A stretch of DNA of 64,000 nucleotides from Blasia pusilla (lineage: Eukaryota > Marchantiophyta > Marchantiopsida > Blasiales): contig CM114271.1 of NCBI GenBank assembly GCA_050084515.1, forward strand, positions 6,324,001 to 6,388,000. Reading direction: 5' to 3'. Positions 20,104-34,424 of this stretch are shown here, in pieces; positions within the stretch are counted from its first letter, which is position 1, and each line of letters starts with the position of its first letter. Position numbers and translations under genes: made by a program. The notes beneath the pieces are model-generated. The model did not search any database. It had not been told where the DNA came from and saw nothing but the letters and a program-made list of their open reading frames with translations.

Positions 20104-23100
20104 TGACGTTTAGGTTGTACCTTGTGTCATGTTAAGTCCCCTCTATCATGGGATCTTTTTGTTGTGTTATTCGACTCTCCACTACAACACTCTCATGAGT
20201 GATCCTACACGCCGCAATTGGAAGGTAATTGCTTGATAAGCAGACTCAAGAACTTTTCTTTTCTCTTTCTATGGATTTCAAGAACTGTAAGAATATATTC
20301 CATCCCTTATGGACAAATATTAGTTACCTCCCTTGTCAGCCCCGGCTCGATTTGTAGCTCTATGAAACTCGGGTTCAAATTAAACCAAAGTCATATGAAG
20401 TCCCCTACACCATAGGATCTTCTTGTTCTTGTTGTGCTATTCCACTCCCCGATACTTCACTTTTACCACACGAGAGTATGGAGGCACAATAATCTCTCTT
20501 TTAGAGGGTTTGAAGATTGTAGGTATTTTCTTAATGGGCTTCGTGGGCAAATAGCATTTTCTATTTTATTGGATTTACGATTGGCAAGTATTTGCTTGAT
20601 TGGCCTTAACACGTATTACTTATTGTTTTAGAAGGTTTGAAGATTATAAATAAACTCTAATAAAGAAATTAACATTTAACATTCAAATAAACTCCCAAAT
20701 AATAGACAAAATTATTGGATTTTCCAACAATTTCGTATATTATTTGGGAGTTTCTTTGAATCTGTCTAAGTCTAGGTTTCAAGGCATCCATTAAGCTCAA
20801 AAAATCTAGAATAAGTCAAATATCAACATAACCCTCACTCCCCAACATAAGAAAATCATTCAAGACTTAAGAGTAACTTCTTTGATAGTAGAAGGACCTT
20901 AAACGATGCTTATAGGCTTAGTGGTCCCAATTACCCAATAAACCTCGAATAGGTCTCTAATCGTTACTTAAAACCCGAGTCATGGATCAAGATTGAAAGT
21001 TGCCATTCATAATTTGACTTGGCTTCATGTCAAAAAACCCTAAAGCCAACCTCTAGTTCCATCATGTGCTCTTGGATCAGCCCCATGGTTCCAAACGTGG
21101 GGTTCATATTCCAAACATACTTTGAGACTCTTCCCTTTATATAGAGTTTTAAGGGAATTTATCCACCTCCTTTATCTAAAAGATTCCTCTTTGCCTATCC
21201 CTTGTGGCCCAAAACCTAAATTATCATTTCTTCGAATTGGGGACTTTTTTTTTACTTTGCTCATGCATTTGTATGGATCTTTGGTGTGTTAGAATCAACT
21301 TTTCACAAACTTTCTCATGTTACCTTATTCGTCTCAAACACACCTTGATTCTAGCCCCTATGACTACAAACACAAAGAATCACAAATGTTTAACCTCAAA
21401 GTTTGAAGTCTCCTTTGAGTCTAACACTTGTGGGACTTAGATCTTCTCAGAGTTTGCCCATCATTTCGTCATGTTCCCCCTGTCCACAACCATCATCTTC
21501 TGACACATTGTAATCTTTCCACTTATGTTTTGCTCACGAGATATTGAAGTGTTTCTATCCTAGAGTTTTATTAGTACGTATTGGGATAGTTATGATGGTT
21601 CGTGACATTCATGGTTAGTAGGTTACTTTTAATAAGTCTCATGACTCATCCCGCCCATTTTGACTATTCCAATTCTCTATGAGGTAGCTCCCTCTTGTTT
21701 CATCTATTCCCATGCTCTATGTATAATGGTTCGTCTCGCTTCCCATCTCTCCTCCTAAGGAAGAAAAGTGAAAAGAAAACAACTTTCTTTTCCTCAACTA
21801 GATGCCCAACTTGACTTATCTTGGTGGTTTCCTGTCCATTTGCCCATAACGTGGACTAAAACTCCAAATTGTTGTATTATTCTGTTTCATCCTTCTATCC
21901 ACAAGTTGATCCACACGGTGATCCCAAGAAAAACCTTAGGACACTCAATCCCATATTATCTATCTTTTTTTTTATGACTCGCCTTGTGCCCTTAGATACC
22001 TTGAGATAATCTCCAAGTTCTCTCTCTTTCTTAATTCAACAACTAGTTTTCTTTTAAATTCCATCTAGGTATTAAAAGTTTGTCCACCTTTGAATGATAG
22101 TCCGCCTCTCGGTTCCTTGCTAGCATGTGAATCTTAAACTAAGTTATTTACAACCATCTACCATTATTACCTTGCACGAGTATTACGTTCGTATACATCA
22201 CATGGACAAAAGATTTCAGAAAATAATTGAGAAGATGATTTGAAATAAATTCGTGTTCTCACTTATGTTGCAAAAATCTTGCAATCTCCAAAAAATTTGC
22301 CTGTTAAAAGAGGCCCTTGCCTCAACTTATGAAAAAATATTCTATCGACCTCAAATTTGAACCCATAGATAAATTTAAGGTGGATACACAAGACATACAC
22401 ACTTTGAAAAAGGAGCCCACATGGACTCACTTCTCTATCCATTTGATACATCTAGAATTATGAGATAAGAAATGGTAGATACTCACTTAGGGTTCAAATC
22501 GAAAAGGTCATGGAGCTTCTTGTTAAGCATCAATCCATTAAAAAATAGTTGGGAGGAAGGTTATAATGATTCTCACAAGAAAGAAAATATATCTAGATGA
22601 AAAGAAAAGTCCTAAGGGGATAAAAGAAAAGGCTTGCTTTTACCTTTCTAGAAAAAATCCATATGCTAGGTCTAGCAAATCTCAATAAACATATAGTGAG
22701 TGAGACATGTTACAAGTATGATTATGACAAATCTACCCTTCCCCAAGATAATATTTCCATCCTCCATTTGATGTTTATGGGAGCGTAGTAGTCATGCACC
22801 AAGAGGGGAACCCAAGAACACAAACAAGTAACCCCTAGTGAATAATAAATATAAACAGCTTATAACAACCAACAACGTATACCAAATAACCATTTATTTT
22901 CAAGTAAGTTATTAATAGCAATATATAGATTTGAACCTTGGCACAATTGAGACGGTTCGGATCTTGCTCACGATCTACAATAAGTTGTCTACTTCTCAGC
23001 ATCTAAATGGGCTACTTAAGAAAAAAAAATGCTAATTACGGCCACTCAAAATGGTTAACATTAGAGAAGGGTGGATGTTTCCATTGTTAAAAGTATTTCA

Positions 23101-23594
23101 TGAATTGTCCTCTTCCTTATCCTAAATTAATTCTCTTGGTACTTCTCGTGTTCCTCACCATATTGTCTGATTCACTAGTTGCCTCTAATCATGTTATGCT
23201 TAGAGGCAATGAAACAAGTCAAAGTTAACCACAATGTTTACGCACGCAATTAACCTCCTAACTATTGCATTATTGCATACGACTAAAAGAATCTATGCAA
23301 TGCCATAGAAGCGCTAAACTCTAATATGTGTCTCACCTAATTTTGTTTTTCACTTTTATGATGGAGTTTCCGATCGATGTTCAAAGTCAAGTATTATTAG
23401 AATTCACCCGGCCGCTAGAGGAGGCATAATTTGACAAAGGCGATTCTCCATGCATATAGAGAATCCATTCTAATCTTCACAAGTACATCAAACCTAATCT
23501 TTTGTGGGACCTTCCCTTTCCATTAGAACTTCAATTCTTTAGAAGTGAAAGTTCCCACAAGAGTAACCCCTCCCCATTTGTCCCACATAAGACA
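20104..23594. other. AT-rich intergenic region with one foldback
   Basis: No gene is recognised over 3.5 kb. At about 20678-20701 and 20738-20762 the sequence attcaaataaactcccaaata returns as its reverse complement, giving a small foldback with a loop of about 37 bases. Copies of caccataggatcttcttgtt-like text at 20140-20160 and 20405-20425 suggest a diverged local duplication of about 260 bases. Confidence 0.45.
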
Positions 23595-23626
23595 CTAGCA
23601 TAATGCATGTGCTATGTACGGGTGAA
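23595..23626 (-). mobile_element. Helitron-like 3' terminus
   Basis: On the - strand the sequence reads CCCGTACATAGCACATGCATTA-type hairpin text and then TGCTAG, followed by T, the same layout as the 3' end at 19893. The matching 5' end (TCTATWTTATTAT) was not found to the right, so the element is truncated or too diverged to delimit. Confidence 0.45.
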
Positions 23627-26600
23627 AGGAAATTTATTTCACTCGCTCATTCAAATTTAATTCTAACTCTTCTGTCAGGTTATTTTAGTTTTACCGCTTC
23701 ATGTGTGGGCCAAATTGTACCCTAAACCCAATCCTCTTTTAGTTATCTACATGGATGAATGGAGCTATATAAGTTGCATGAATCTTAAAGCATTATCTTA
23801 TATGGATTCCCAAATCCGTGCTCTATTATAGGAATGGTGGGAAAGAAAATCATGGGACGTGATCTTTCATTGGGGTTATTACGCGCCCGTAGGATCGGGA
23901 TCATTCGGACACGCAAAGTCTCACTTCTCTGGAACTTCAAGGCACTAAAGAACACACTGATCCATTACCTCCACGCGAGCCGTGGCACTTTGCACATAAG
24001 AAACGACACTGGAGTCGGACTGGCAAAGTTAGCCGAGGCGCTTTCCGGTTGCAGGTAGGGATCGAGAATCGCAATCCGCAAGGCGAGGAGATGCGAAGGA
24101 ATCCAAACTTCCTAGAGCTTTCAAGACGCCAGTGCGGATGAGCTGACATACCGTTTGGATTGCGGACGTTTCATGTCGGGGATCAGCGCGACAGGTATTG
24201 TATGTCAGTTATATCTGCAAACCCTGCCGAAGGTCAATGTGTGTGCAGAACACGGAACGATCTGCAGCACGTACCACGTAACTCTAAAAAAGTTCGCCAT
24301 TCAGTTCGCATGCGGAAGTTTGGAACTGCAATGAATTGCCGACGCCATTTCGACTTCATCTGTGTGACTAGGGGTCCTGTTGAGGACTACTCTTGGACAC
24401 TTGAGCTACCAGATAGGCAATCAGTGGATAGTCCATGATATATGTGCAATTCTGTTACCGCAGACTAGATGTCACTGCCACTGGAAAGAAGCCCGTTCCT
24501 TTCGCCACAACATGGGCAGATTCAGAGCCGCGAAGCCTTGGTGACCTGATTCACTCTTATGGATGAAGAAACCCCTAGTAATGTTTGTACTGGTTCCCCG
24601 CATCGGGAACCATGGAATACAAGCAAATAGACAGGGTGGGGACAGTGGGAGAGGTAGAATTCTCCTCTGGCCAAATTCTATGATTATCCATGCGAGAAAA
24701 TTTACAGGAGCATGATTTCAGGATTCTCTGGCCATGCCCATTACGAAACTCAAACCTGTAACCACAAGGAAGCAAGTGTACTTTACTTCCGCACGGCTGA
24801 GATTGATATCTTGAAGAAAACGTGTGGATCTCTTCCCCACGAGAAACCACGAGATTGATGGAGTTACAAAGAAACTTCGAAATAGCTGAACTGCAAGAGA
24901 ATGACCATAAATCAAACAAAGACGAGTAATGGAGGTCCAGGACGTCCCAGCCAAATAAAGTCTGTTGATCCACCTCCTCTAAGTCTAACTTATCATCCTT
25001 GCATCTTTCATGCTTATCACCCTTGCATCTTGTTTGCAGGTAAAACGTTGCGCCTGAAACTTCCATCCAGCCAGAAACCCCATTCCCAGAAAATTGAGAC
25101 ACTCGCGGAAACATCCAGACCCCAGCATTTCTGACAATGGACCTTGAGGTTTGCTTTCTTCCTCAACTGAAAACACAAATTTTCTCGTACCAGCCAAGTT
25201 TCCCCTGTCATCAACCACCATATTCCCACTTCATCAGACAGTTTAATTTATAGTCTTCTGGACCATACTCTTAATTTGTGTAGGACAATTGTTGGAGTTA
25301 CCCTAACGGATTAGAAAAAGGAGGTTCAATAGTTAGTTGTATCGACCCAGTGTCCAGCCAATGCATCACGCTCAAATAGGCACGCTCTAGGGAGGAGCTT
25401 ATGAATCCAAACAATATCAAATAATTCCTTTCACTATCTCCGACTCCAAAGTCTTGGTTCTGGCTGTGGATCTCTTCAAGAGACGAGCTCTTACTTATCA
25501 TTCACTCAATATGGCTGAACTCTTCATGTAAGTACACTCATCACCCAGGAAACTATGGCTACACTTCTACAGACCCTCACAGATTATCCCTCCAAGGAGA
25601 GCAGAATAAATGAAGCTAATGGCTCTGGGTAGGGGTCAGACTGTGTATTCTTGTAGGATGAGCACTTTCCTCAGTTACCATGAGGCATCTGATGGACAGA
25701 TAGTACAAACTGTCACTGCGGTCACAGGGTGATCCGTGTCTTCTTGAGTACTGCGGGGAGGATTTCAAGGACACACGTTCTTGACTCTTAATACCATACG
25801 AAATGGGTCTTCCATTGTTATTTTAAGTGTGATCTCAATCTCAGCCGATGCCTTCTTATGTTCACAAGACAAGATATGTCCAGGCTTACTTAAGTGATAC
25901 ATTAAAGAAACAACAAGCCACCAGCAAAAGGTGGAAGTCTGACCACAAGAAAATTGAGATGATGGGTTACTGTTTGGTTTCCAGCTAGCAGCTTAGTTAG
26001 CAATCAATGAGCTCGGCCCCTCCCCCGTGCGGGATGCCGGTTTTTAATGTCTCTTCATCCTTAACTCTGTTGAACTCTCCGTGGAAGCTACGCTTGATTG
26101 ATACCTGATGGCAGCATTTTCCAAGCTTCTCATGGGAAGTGAAAATTCACCAATACAACACATCTACTAAGACAATACCGTCACAAAGCCATTCTTTCCT
26201 TCAAATATGGATACGGCTACATAATTAAAATGCTAGAAAGCCAGAGTGGCTGAAAACTAGCTTGCTTCATTAATATCTTTCCCGCCCAGGATAGTTTACC
26301 TCTTGGCCTGACAGCTTCAATGTACATGACCCGGAATCGAGGCCTAAGCAGAAATTAGATTAACACCATGACTTCATGTGGCACTGGAGAACTTAATGGC
26401 TGTCTCCAAATCTTCCAAAGCTTCGAAATAAGCGCTTCCTCATACCATAACATTCAGAAGATCCTGCATATGCCACACTACTCTCCATTATCATTGGCAC
26501 TCATAAACACAATGGACTGACTCATACACAAGTCCAACTAAAACCCATCTAATACAGACACAAATCACATACCACCTTGGTGCAATCATGTAGTCCATTG

Positions 26601-26936
26601 AAGTTAGGAAATGCAACCACCTCTAGTGGGAAACTATATCGTCCACAGATCCCTCTCGCAAGTAACTCTGTATCACTACATACTGCATATAGGCCATACC
26701 TGAACAACTAGTAAATTCCACAATTTAAAAATATGCAGTGGGGATCACCAGCATTGGCCCAGGAGTCTCATCACGCAGGCAAATGTGCATCTCATTATGA
26801 TCATCTTCAAAGTGTCAACATTTACTAAAGAACCATTCATGTTCATGCATACTTTCGAGAATAGTTGGCCACGACGCAAGGATGCCAGCAAAATCTCAAT
26901 TTTTTTGATTGATGCAGTAAATTGAACAACATTAGT
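23627..26936. other. No gene recognised; 3' flank of the SET gene
   Basis: A GC-richer patch at 23860-24460 and a 179-codon minus-strand frame at 24575-25114 were examined. Neither shows a domain or a conserved protein pattern. The part nearest 26936 is expected to hold the 3' untranslated region of the SET-domain gene; its end cannot be placed. Confidence 0.4.
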
Positions 26937-29900
26937 TTAGTCACTTAAAGTCAGCAGTATACCAAGATTTGTCTTACGAGCAGCACGTGTCATGCATGCC
27001 AATCTGGGCAATGAGTCAAGCCTTGCATTCATAATCCCATCCAATTGCGTTTTAATTCGCTGCGAAAAGCGTTTCCTGCAGGAAGTATTCAAAACCAGCA
27101 TGAGGATTCTTTCCACAACATACCATAAGAATGGGTCAATACAAGTGAGTAATGACACAATATTCCGGTAACCATAAGTACTGGACAAAATAAAGTTGAA
27201 CACCCTCAGCACTGACCACACCATTAAACGAAAGTTCCTTGGGAACTCGTTTCATGATGTACAAACTACTAACCAAAAACTATTACTTTCAACAACCCTC
27301 AGGGATCCAGAGACAAAGAAAAAGAAGAAATCCCACTTCTGCTGACACAAAGATGAGGGATAAGTGACTGGAATCTATTTCTAATTGACTTTAACCACAT
27401 ACCAGGATTAAATGAACTTTGCAGACATCTAAGGTGCCATTTACAATCGATACGTATGTATGTATACAGGCACAACGATGGTATACTAGGTTCACTTATC
27501 TACTTTCAGTCCGAACGAGCTGCACCATTTCACTTGGAGACAGTCTGTGACTAATGCGAAAGAGTTGAATGACAAAGACATGTAACAGCTAACACACCTG
27601 GTACTCAGATAACGCTTGCATATCATGCGTGACTTGCCTCCCTTCCGCTGCAACATAGATTTTTTTACTGCTTTAAGTAGACTCACAACAATAAGTTGGA
27701 ACCAAAGTTTATAGCCACAATTGAAACAGAAATATACACATAAAGTGAAGGAAACTGTCTTTCTTAGATTCATGTGGGCTCCAAGCTCCACATAACTCTT
27801 TACAACGTGAAAGAATGTGCATTAGAAGCTTCTTACATGCAGTGGAGAAGATCTCTCAACCTCCCACCTCTCTTTGTTCATCTGAAGATCCTCCTCCTCC
27901 CCATCATCATACATGATCTGCAAGAGAGATGATCATATCAAATGAAGCTTCCCAAAAAATTCTTCACTGCTACAAAAGAGGTTGCCTACGTCTCACATCA
28001 TCTGGCTACAAGACATACAGCAACGCTGACCTTAAAGGTGATAGCCCCATGACTATAGTAACTTAGCTAACAGAAAGTGCAGCATAAAATCTACTAGGAA
28101 AGTATAGATGGCTCAAGTTATGTACCTGATGTTTGCCAATTGTTGCATCATAGCGGACAATTTTTCCATGGTAAAACCTATAAGGTTTCAAATGATAGTC
28201 CATTAGCATAATATTCCATGATGGGAAAGCTTCAAGATGAGACCCGCTTAATTCAGGAGAATAGTTATGCCCTTCATCCCACACAACTGTAAGTGTGCCC
28301 TCTCAAGTAAGGTCTGCTCATGATTTTCTCCTAAACCCACAATCTCTTATTCTACCCGCCAGCCCAAACACTGGATTTATGCCTTCAAGTCTACAGAACA
28401 CACTGCTTCATCCATAAGCTTACAATATCAAAGATTAGAGTTTCACTGAAGATTAGCATGTACAACCCAGCATGCACACTCAATACGTGAGCTAATTCTG
28501 AATACCATGACTCCCCACTTTGAGCCACTCATTGTACATAATAGTGAAATGTCTTGATTGCAACTTAAAAGCAACATTAATACCCCTACTATACTACTGT
28601 CTGACGTGAAATGCACCGAGGGGAGTCATGGTATTCAGAATTAGTAAATGTAGCAAACCTTACATTTGAACAAAAAGTTAGCTCGGATGAAACACTCAAC
28701 ATTGTCCTATCCGAGGTCTCCTGACTAGATGACATAATCAACCTGTTCTAAAACTTGAATAACTGCTTGCACTTGAGCACTCAGTTTTATGAGTGACTTT
28801 TCTAACAGAAAATATGCTTTGCGAACTTTTATTTAGATTACGCAGATGGCCTAAACTATGCCTCTATATGCAGGAATTATATGGGGAAACCTTCATAATG
28901 GCTTGCTGTGAATTTCTTCAACAAATGCCACAACAACACCAAATGTCTCTCTCCTAAATTTTCAAATGAGTTCGATCAATAGTCTCAGTTATAAATCACC
29001 AGTGGTGCAGGTGCTAAAGCCCAACAGTTCAGGTATTTACTTTTGATCCAGCGGCCACCACACTTTAACACGAAGGCCGACACAATTCTCCCCTCTTCTG
29101 CGTCGATAATGGAGATCTGCTTGGACCACTTTGAATGAAACAAGGAAACAAAGTATTATGACATCTAACTATTTGAACTGCAAGTCACCAAGTTTAGAGC
29201 AGTCTCCGAACCTTATATATATTCCAAGACCGGTTCAGAAATCATACATTGCAAACAAAACCTCAACTAACCGAACCCAGAGTTCAATGCTTCCCCGAAA
29301 CATCATACTATATCTGTGCACCTCACTAATGATGCTACGGCAGCAAATGTGTCTCCTTATGGTGACAGGACTTTGTTGACGAGAAAGGCGCTGGACTACA
29401 ATTATAGCTCTTACTTCTTAACAATGGCCTCTTGTTAGTTTAATAACCAGGAAGAAGAACTGACTCAATTAAACACAATGAAGTCTTCTCAGACAGTATA
29501 TAATTTGCTGAAGCCCCCAGATTCCCTTCATCTGTTAACTTTCAACCAAATATGTACAGCTCACAAACCTCTATTTTTCAAGGCCTCACCAATGGGGGTT
29601 TTCCGATGGTGGAGTACCTCGCCGATCTGATTACACATGACATCAACAGTAAGAATCACTTACAGCCCAACAAAATCTCAGTGCTGAGCAAGAATTTTAA
29701 AACATTAGAAGGTGAATCTAACAACCCAAGCAGGATTTCAGACCTAAGTTGTTAACTTTCTGGACCACAACTCCAAGACTAAGCATGCTTTTGTAGCAAG
29801 TAACCTAATACCTAGTGTGAGACAGCATGTGATCAACTAGGTATTTTCTGAATCGCCTTCAAACCCACACAAGCTCTGCAGTTGATAGTTGAATTCAAGA

Positions 29901-32900
29901 CTACATGGGTGGGATGTAAAGAAACATGTATCAGGTGAGCTGAACTACGATAAGTGAAAATGAAGGAAGACATACAGGAGGATATCCATGCTCCAGGCTC
30001 AATCTTGCACTCAACAGCTTTGACCTTTTCAGAGATCTTGAGAGTATAAGGTCACTGCTTATAGCGCTCACTGAGTTATCTGCACAGGCTTTCTGCTTTT
30101 GGGGCTTCCCAAGCTGCCCTCTACATGAAGCAGATCCACAATGGCACAATTGGTTTGTTCCAAACTGAATAAACCTGTTAAGAATTGTACAACCCAGATT
30201 CTAATTAATCCCCTACACACATTCATACTGTCCACACCTCACAATGCATCAGGTATAGACCGTACAGACCATCTCAACAAGAAGAAAACATCAGCTGTTT
30301 ATAAACTGCGAATACTCTCAACAACAGAGCAATTTAGTCTGTTGATAATGAATTTAAAAGGTAGTAACCTCTGAGTATTATTCTTTTAGTTATCTACTTG
30401 GTGCATGCACTAAAAACTGACTCAGCAATTAAAACAAAAATCTAAAATTTGAGTTTTGTACTTGTAGTCATAATTGATGAACTCTCCCTTCTTGATTTCC
30501 ACAGTGGAAAAAACACCAATCCGAATTTCACCCTCAATCTGCCTGTGGTATCACAGCAGTACGTATCTACAAACAATCAGTTCACCCAAATAAAATACAG
30601 ACAAGTATGGGACAAACAACACTACAAAGGTTGACGCTGCAAAACTCCCACACCGTAATGGATGCGAAAGTGCGATCATACTACTGATCAGACTAAATTG
30701 AGCAGAAACTCTTCTTAGTATATCCTTAGCTGTGTCCAAAGACTAATTTTTCAGAAAATGATAAAAGGCTACCTTAGTAAATTACACTTCCACGCCACTG
30801 GAATGAAAGAATTCACACCAAAGCTCAAAAGGATTCATAATCATAAATTCCATGGTACCTATGCACTGCCTTCTTATGAACGAAATAAGTCCATGGTACT
30901 CTCATCTCCAAAATTCCAAAGTGGGCCCTTGTACATACCACTTTTGAAGTTCACAGTTAGGAGTGCAGCTGTGATTGATGAATCGTGACAAGTTGCCTTT
31001 GAAGGTTGCATCGATGACCATTTCCCGAGTTATTTCACACATGTAGAAGTTACTCTCACCTTGCTCTTTCATTGCCCACAACCTTTTCTCACATGTTTCA
31101 TCATCAATCACTGAATACCAAACACACACACCGTCAACTCAGTTATGGACAGTTTTCCACTTCTTTGTAAAGTTCAAAGTCCCGTTCCATACCCTCTTCT
31201 TCTCTGCCCATAGGAGCTAGTAGACATTGATATCTTCTATGGACCCTTAGTAATGTCACTGTTCTTCCTACCAGTATAAACATTTTAGGCCATGCATGCA
31301 AACAATTCACTTCCAAGATTATTTGCAATCACATCAATGAGTTCTGGGGGTCCCCAAATACACACCAACAAAGCATTCAAGCACGAAGACTGAAAAACAG
31401 TAGTGCACAGTTGGGTATTTTCCTCTGTTCCTCACTTTGAAACTAGGAAGTATCATTCAATTGATGTCCAGGTCACTCTCTTCCTACATGAACTACAGCC
31501 ATATTTGCACCCATAATTCCTTCCTCCTCCTGTAAATCTATGTAAGAGGACTATTTCCCTTACCTTCTCCTACATATTCCACCAGGAAGTCACCTGCCTT
31601 TATGTCTTCATCTGCCTTCAAACCCCATCCACATCGCTCTGTCTACAATGAAAGAATTGTACAAATCTCAACCAGACGCCACAAAGTTCATCTACAGCCT
31701 CTTTGCAGATTGTCTGATGGAGAATAGCTATACTAAAAATACATCAAATACACATATATCATCAAATTGTGCCACTTTATTAGCACCTTCACCTTACTAC
31801 ACTAAGTGATTTCTTAAACTAGTTCTCTACAAACTTTGTGGGATGACGAGCAATATACCAATATCCAGCAATATCTTCAATATGAGATCCAGATAAAACA
31901 GTCAGTGGTTTCACAGTTAGGGATCGGGGCTCCTAAACACTACAATTAAGAATATAAACCATTGAACAGATTCAATCCATACTTCCCATGGTTTGAGACA
32001 GTCCGTACTTGAAAACCAAAGCTGACTCATGAGTTGATGCAACTAAACATAACTCATCGGGTCCTCAGGTATAAACTACAAGAGCACAACAATCCTCTTG
32101 AAGACCTCAACTCTGCAATGATACTTTCATTCTAAACAGCATACTGGACTACCCCATCATAAGCCAGACATTCAATGTCAATCCTAAAATCCGTATGCTT
32201 GTGTCCTCTGCACACAAAACTCAATACAATCTCTTCAACAGGGAGGTAAAAGAACCTTGACTGCCTTCATCTTTCGGCCACGTCGCTTTTGGAAAGGTAG
32301 GTTGGAGCATGAATCTCCACATTTGCAGCTTGATGAACAGCTAGTCAGGAGCATTCTGTACACAGCCAAGAAATAGACTGTGACTATGTTTGAATACAGT
32401 TCCTGAAGCACAAACCCCGATGAACTTGCTTGAAATTGAAGAATCGACAAGTTATTTCAGAGTCTGGCCATGAAAATCGTGATAGAACTCAGGAAAAGAT
32501 GACACATTGTGGGAATTCAAATAATGATATACAACACAAATAAAAAAACGACTCTTTTAATGTGACAAGTAAGCAAGCAGAACTTACCCACACAAACAAT
32601 CCTTGTCACAAACATCACTCGATCCACTGGACTGTTGGCAGGAGCACTGCATACTCTCATCCTCTGGTCTTCTTCGTGGCTTTTTGACAAGGTAAATATC
32701 TGGTTGTTTTGCTAAGGTTACCTTTGATTCATTTCAAAACCGAATCCCAGCAGAAGAATGGGAGGCGCTTTGCATTCAGTGTACCATTCATGCGTTCATG
32801 CCATTTGTTTACTCTGTACAGCATTCCTCGTAATAACTGACCTGACTACCATGAGATTTTCTTCCAATGACTTGTTGTATATCCAACAGCATTCTTTGAG

Positions 32901-34424
32901 AATGAGTACAGTTGTGTGCTCCACAGCATTCTTTGATAACCATTGACAGGTAACATTGCTAAAAGCAAAATCCTTCAGCCATTGCTCAACTATCCTCATT
33001 CATCTTTTACCACCCTTTATAGGCTCATCAAGAGAGAGTAACAACAGACTAAGTGATTGAAGGTAAAACATCAGGACAGCTAATTTCAACCCTGTTCCTT
33101 TCCACAGGTGGGGGATACTCCGCCGGATGTGCACATATGGAGATGGCCTATCTTTGAGACGTTTGACTGCCAGACGGAGAGAGTGAGGTAGTTTAAAATC
33201 TTGAGATACGCCTGGAAGAGGAAGTCTTTCAAAACCGGTCTTCACATCCTCAGTTGGTTCAGTATCCTGGGACAGAGACACAATAAAAGGCTCATGAGAG
33301 CACACCACAGTCAACCTGAATTCCCACCATTCAAAGAAGTTGCGTTTCTCAAGAGCACTGTTTGTAAACAATTAACAGGGAACATTCTTGATGCAAAATC
33401 CTTCAACTATTCTCAATCTAATCTTACCACCCTGGATGGACTGAGCAACAGAGAGTGACAACTATACGAAGTGATTGAAGGTTAAACATCAGAACTTTGA
33501 TCGCTAATTTCAACTTTGTTCCTTTCCACAGGATACTCCGCCGGATGTGCACATATGGGGATGGCCTATTTTGGAGCCGTTTGACCGCTGCACGAAGAGA
33601 GTGGGGTAGTTTAAAATCTTGAGGTACACCTGGAAGAGGAAGTCTATCGAAACAAGTCTTCACATCCTCAGTTGGTTCGTTATCCTGTGAGAGAGAGCCA
33701 ATTAAAGGGTCATGAAAATACACCACAGTTTACATTGGACAGAAAGGATTGTTCATACAAATTTTGGGTAGTTCAAATCCCATCCAAATAAGAACTAAGC
33801 AGCATACTGGCAACAAGAGACACATCAACACACAAGTGGGGTGGTAAAGAGACATAGCATGTATTCAAAACACCCTTTATCCACTTTGACACGGATTTTT
33901 CCATACAACCCTGCCATGTTTGCCTGATTGATTTCCGCTCATACCTGGTCCACAAGCAGAGGGGCAAAGCAATCCTGCTCTAAACTGATAGGAGGGGAGC
34001 CCCCTGCATAGCTTCTGCTCTGATAGACCATAATGAATGGGTTTACCCGATAAGATAGCATCATCCCCCAAAAAAAAACTAATCCTTTCTATACAAGGAT
34101 ACAATGATTTTAGGCTTTTTGTGGGCATTGTTGGCATCAAACTAGGTCAAGAGGGACGTGTCAACCGGTACCTTGATGAGAACATTGTCATCCCTCAAAA
34201 GCTGCAGCTTATCCATGGCAGTGACTACTGAATTGTCGTCATTGACAGCCTCATCCACAGTCAGCCCATAAGGGTCTTTTCTATCCAAAATAGGAGGAGA
34301 ATAGTCTTTCTTCCCTGCTTTACTGTGAACATGACACAACAATCACACAACTACGTCATCATCAAAACACAATTTCGAAGACAACAATGCCCCATACCGG
34401 AGCCCATTGTCAGGATAAAAGCCT
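26937..34424 (-). CDS. ASHH3: Histone-lysine N-methyltransferase, ASHH3/ASHH4 type (AWS-SET-postSET)
   Basis: Exons assembled from splice sites with matching phases (high to low): 34424-34398 (tentative), 34322-34172, 33684-33537 or 33266-33119 (duplicate exon), 32699-32588, 32355-32256, 31642-31564, 31110-30939, 30542-30462, 30174-29976, 29626-29590, 28286-28126, 27917-27837, 27647-27598, 27075-26937. The product has RRNIYLVKK, an AWS domain (SCSSSCKCGDSCSNLPFQ), SET starting CGWGLKADEDIKAGDF, the cofactor and catalytic motifs NHSC and INYDYKFIQFG, and post-SET CHCGSASC. The C-terminal part (YRFYHGKIVRYDATIGKHQ, IMYDDGEEE) has the chromatin-binding look seen at the end of ASHH3. ASH1-class enzymes methylate histone H3, commonly K36, in the nucleus; the substrate here is inferred. 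The first exon and start codon are not resolved. No stops or frame breaks occur in the assembled exons. Confidence 0.85.
32945..33730 (-). repeat. Tandem duplication containing a coding exon of the SET gene
   Basis: 32945-33370 and 33371-33730 are direct repeats of each other, with some indels. Each contains a 148-base exon: 33684-33537 (DNEPTEDVKTCFDRLPLPG and on to HIRR) and 33266-33119 (DTEPTEDVKTGFERLPLPG and on to HIRR). Both have AG before and GT after, and both end with one extra base that joins the next exon to make RRNIYL. The two peptides differ at about seven of 49 positions and neither has a stop. Confidence 0.85.

Noticed and set aside
24575-25114. 179-codon minus-strand frame downstream of the SET gene
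   Set aside because: Longest unassigned frame, but no domain, no homologous pattern I recognise and no credible splice context; treated as chance.
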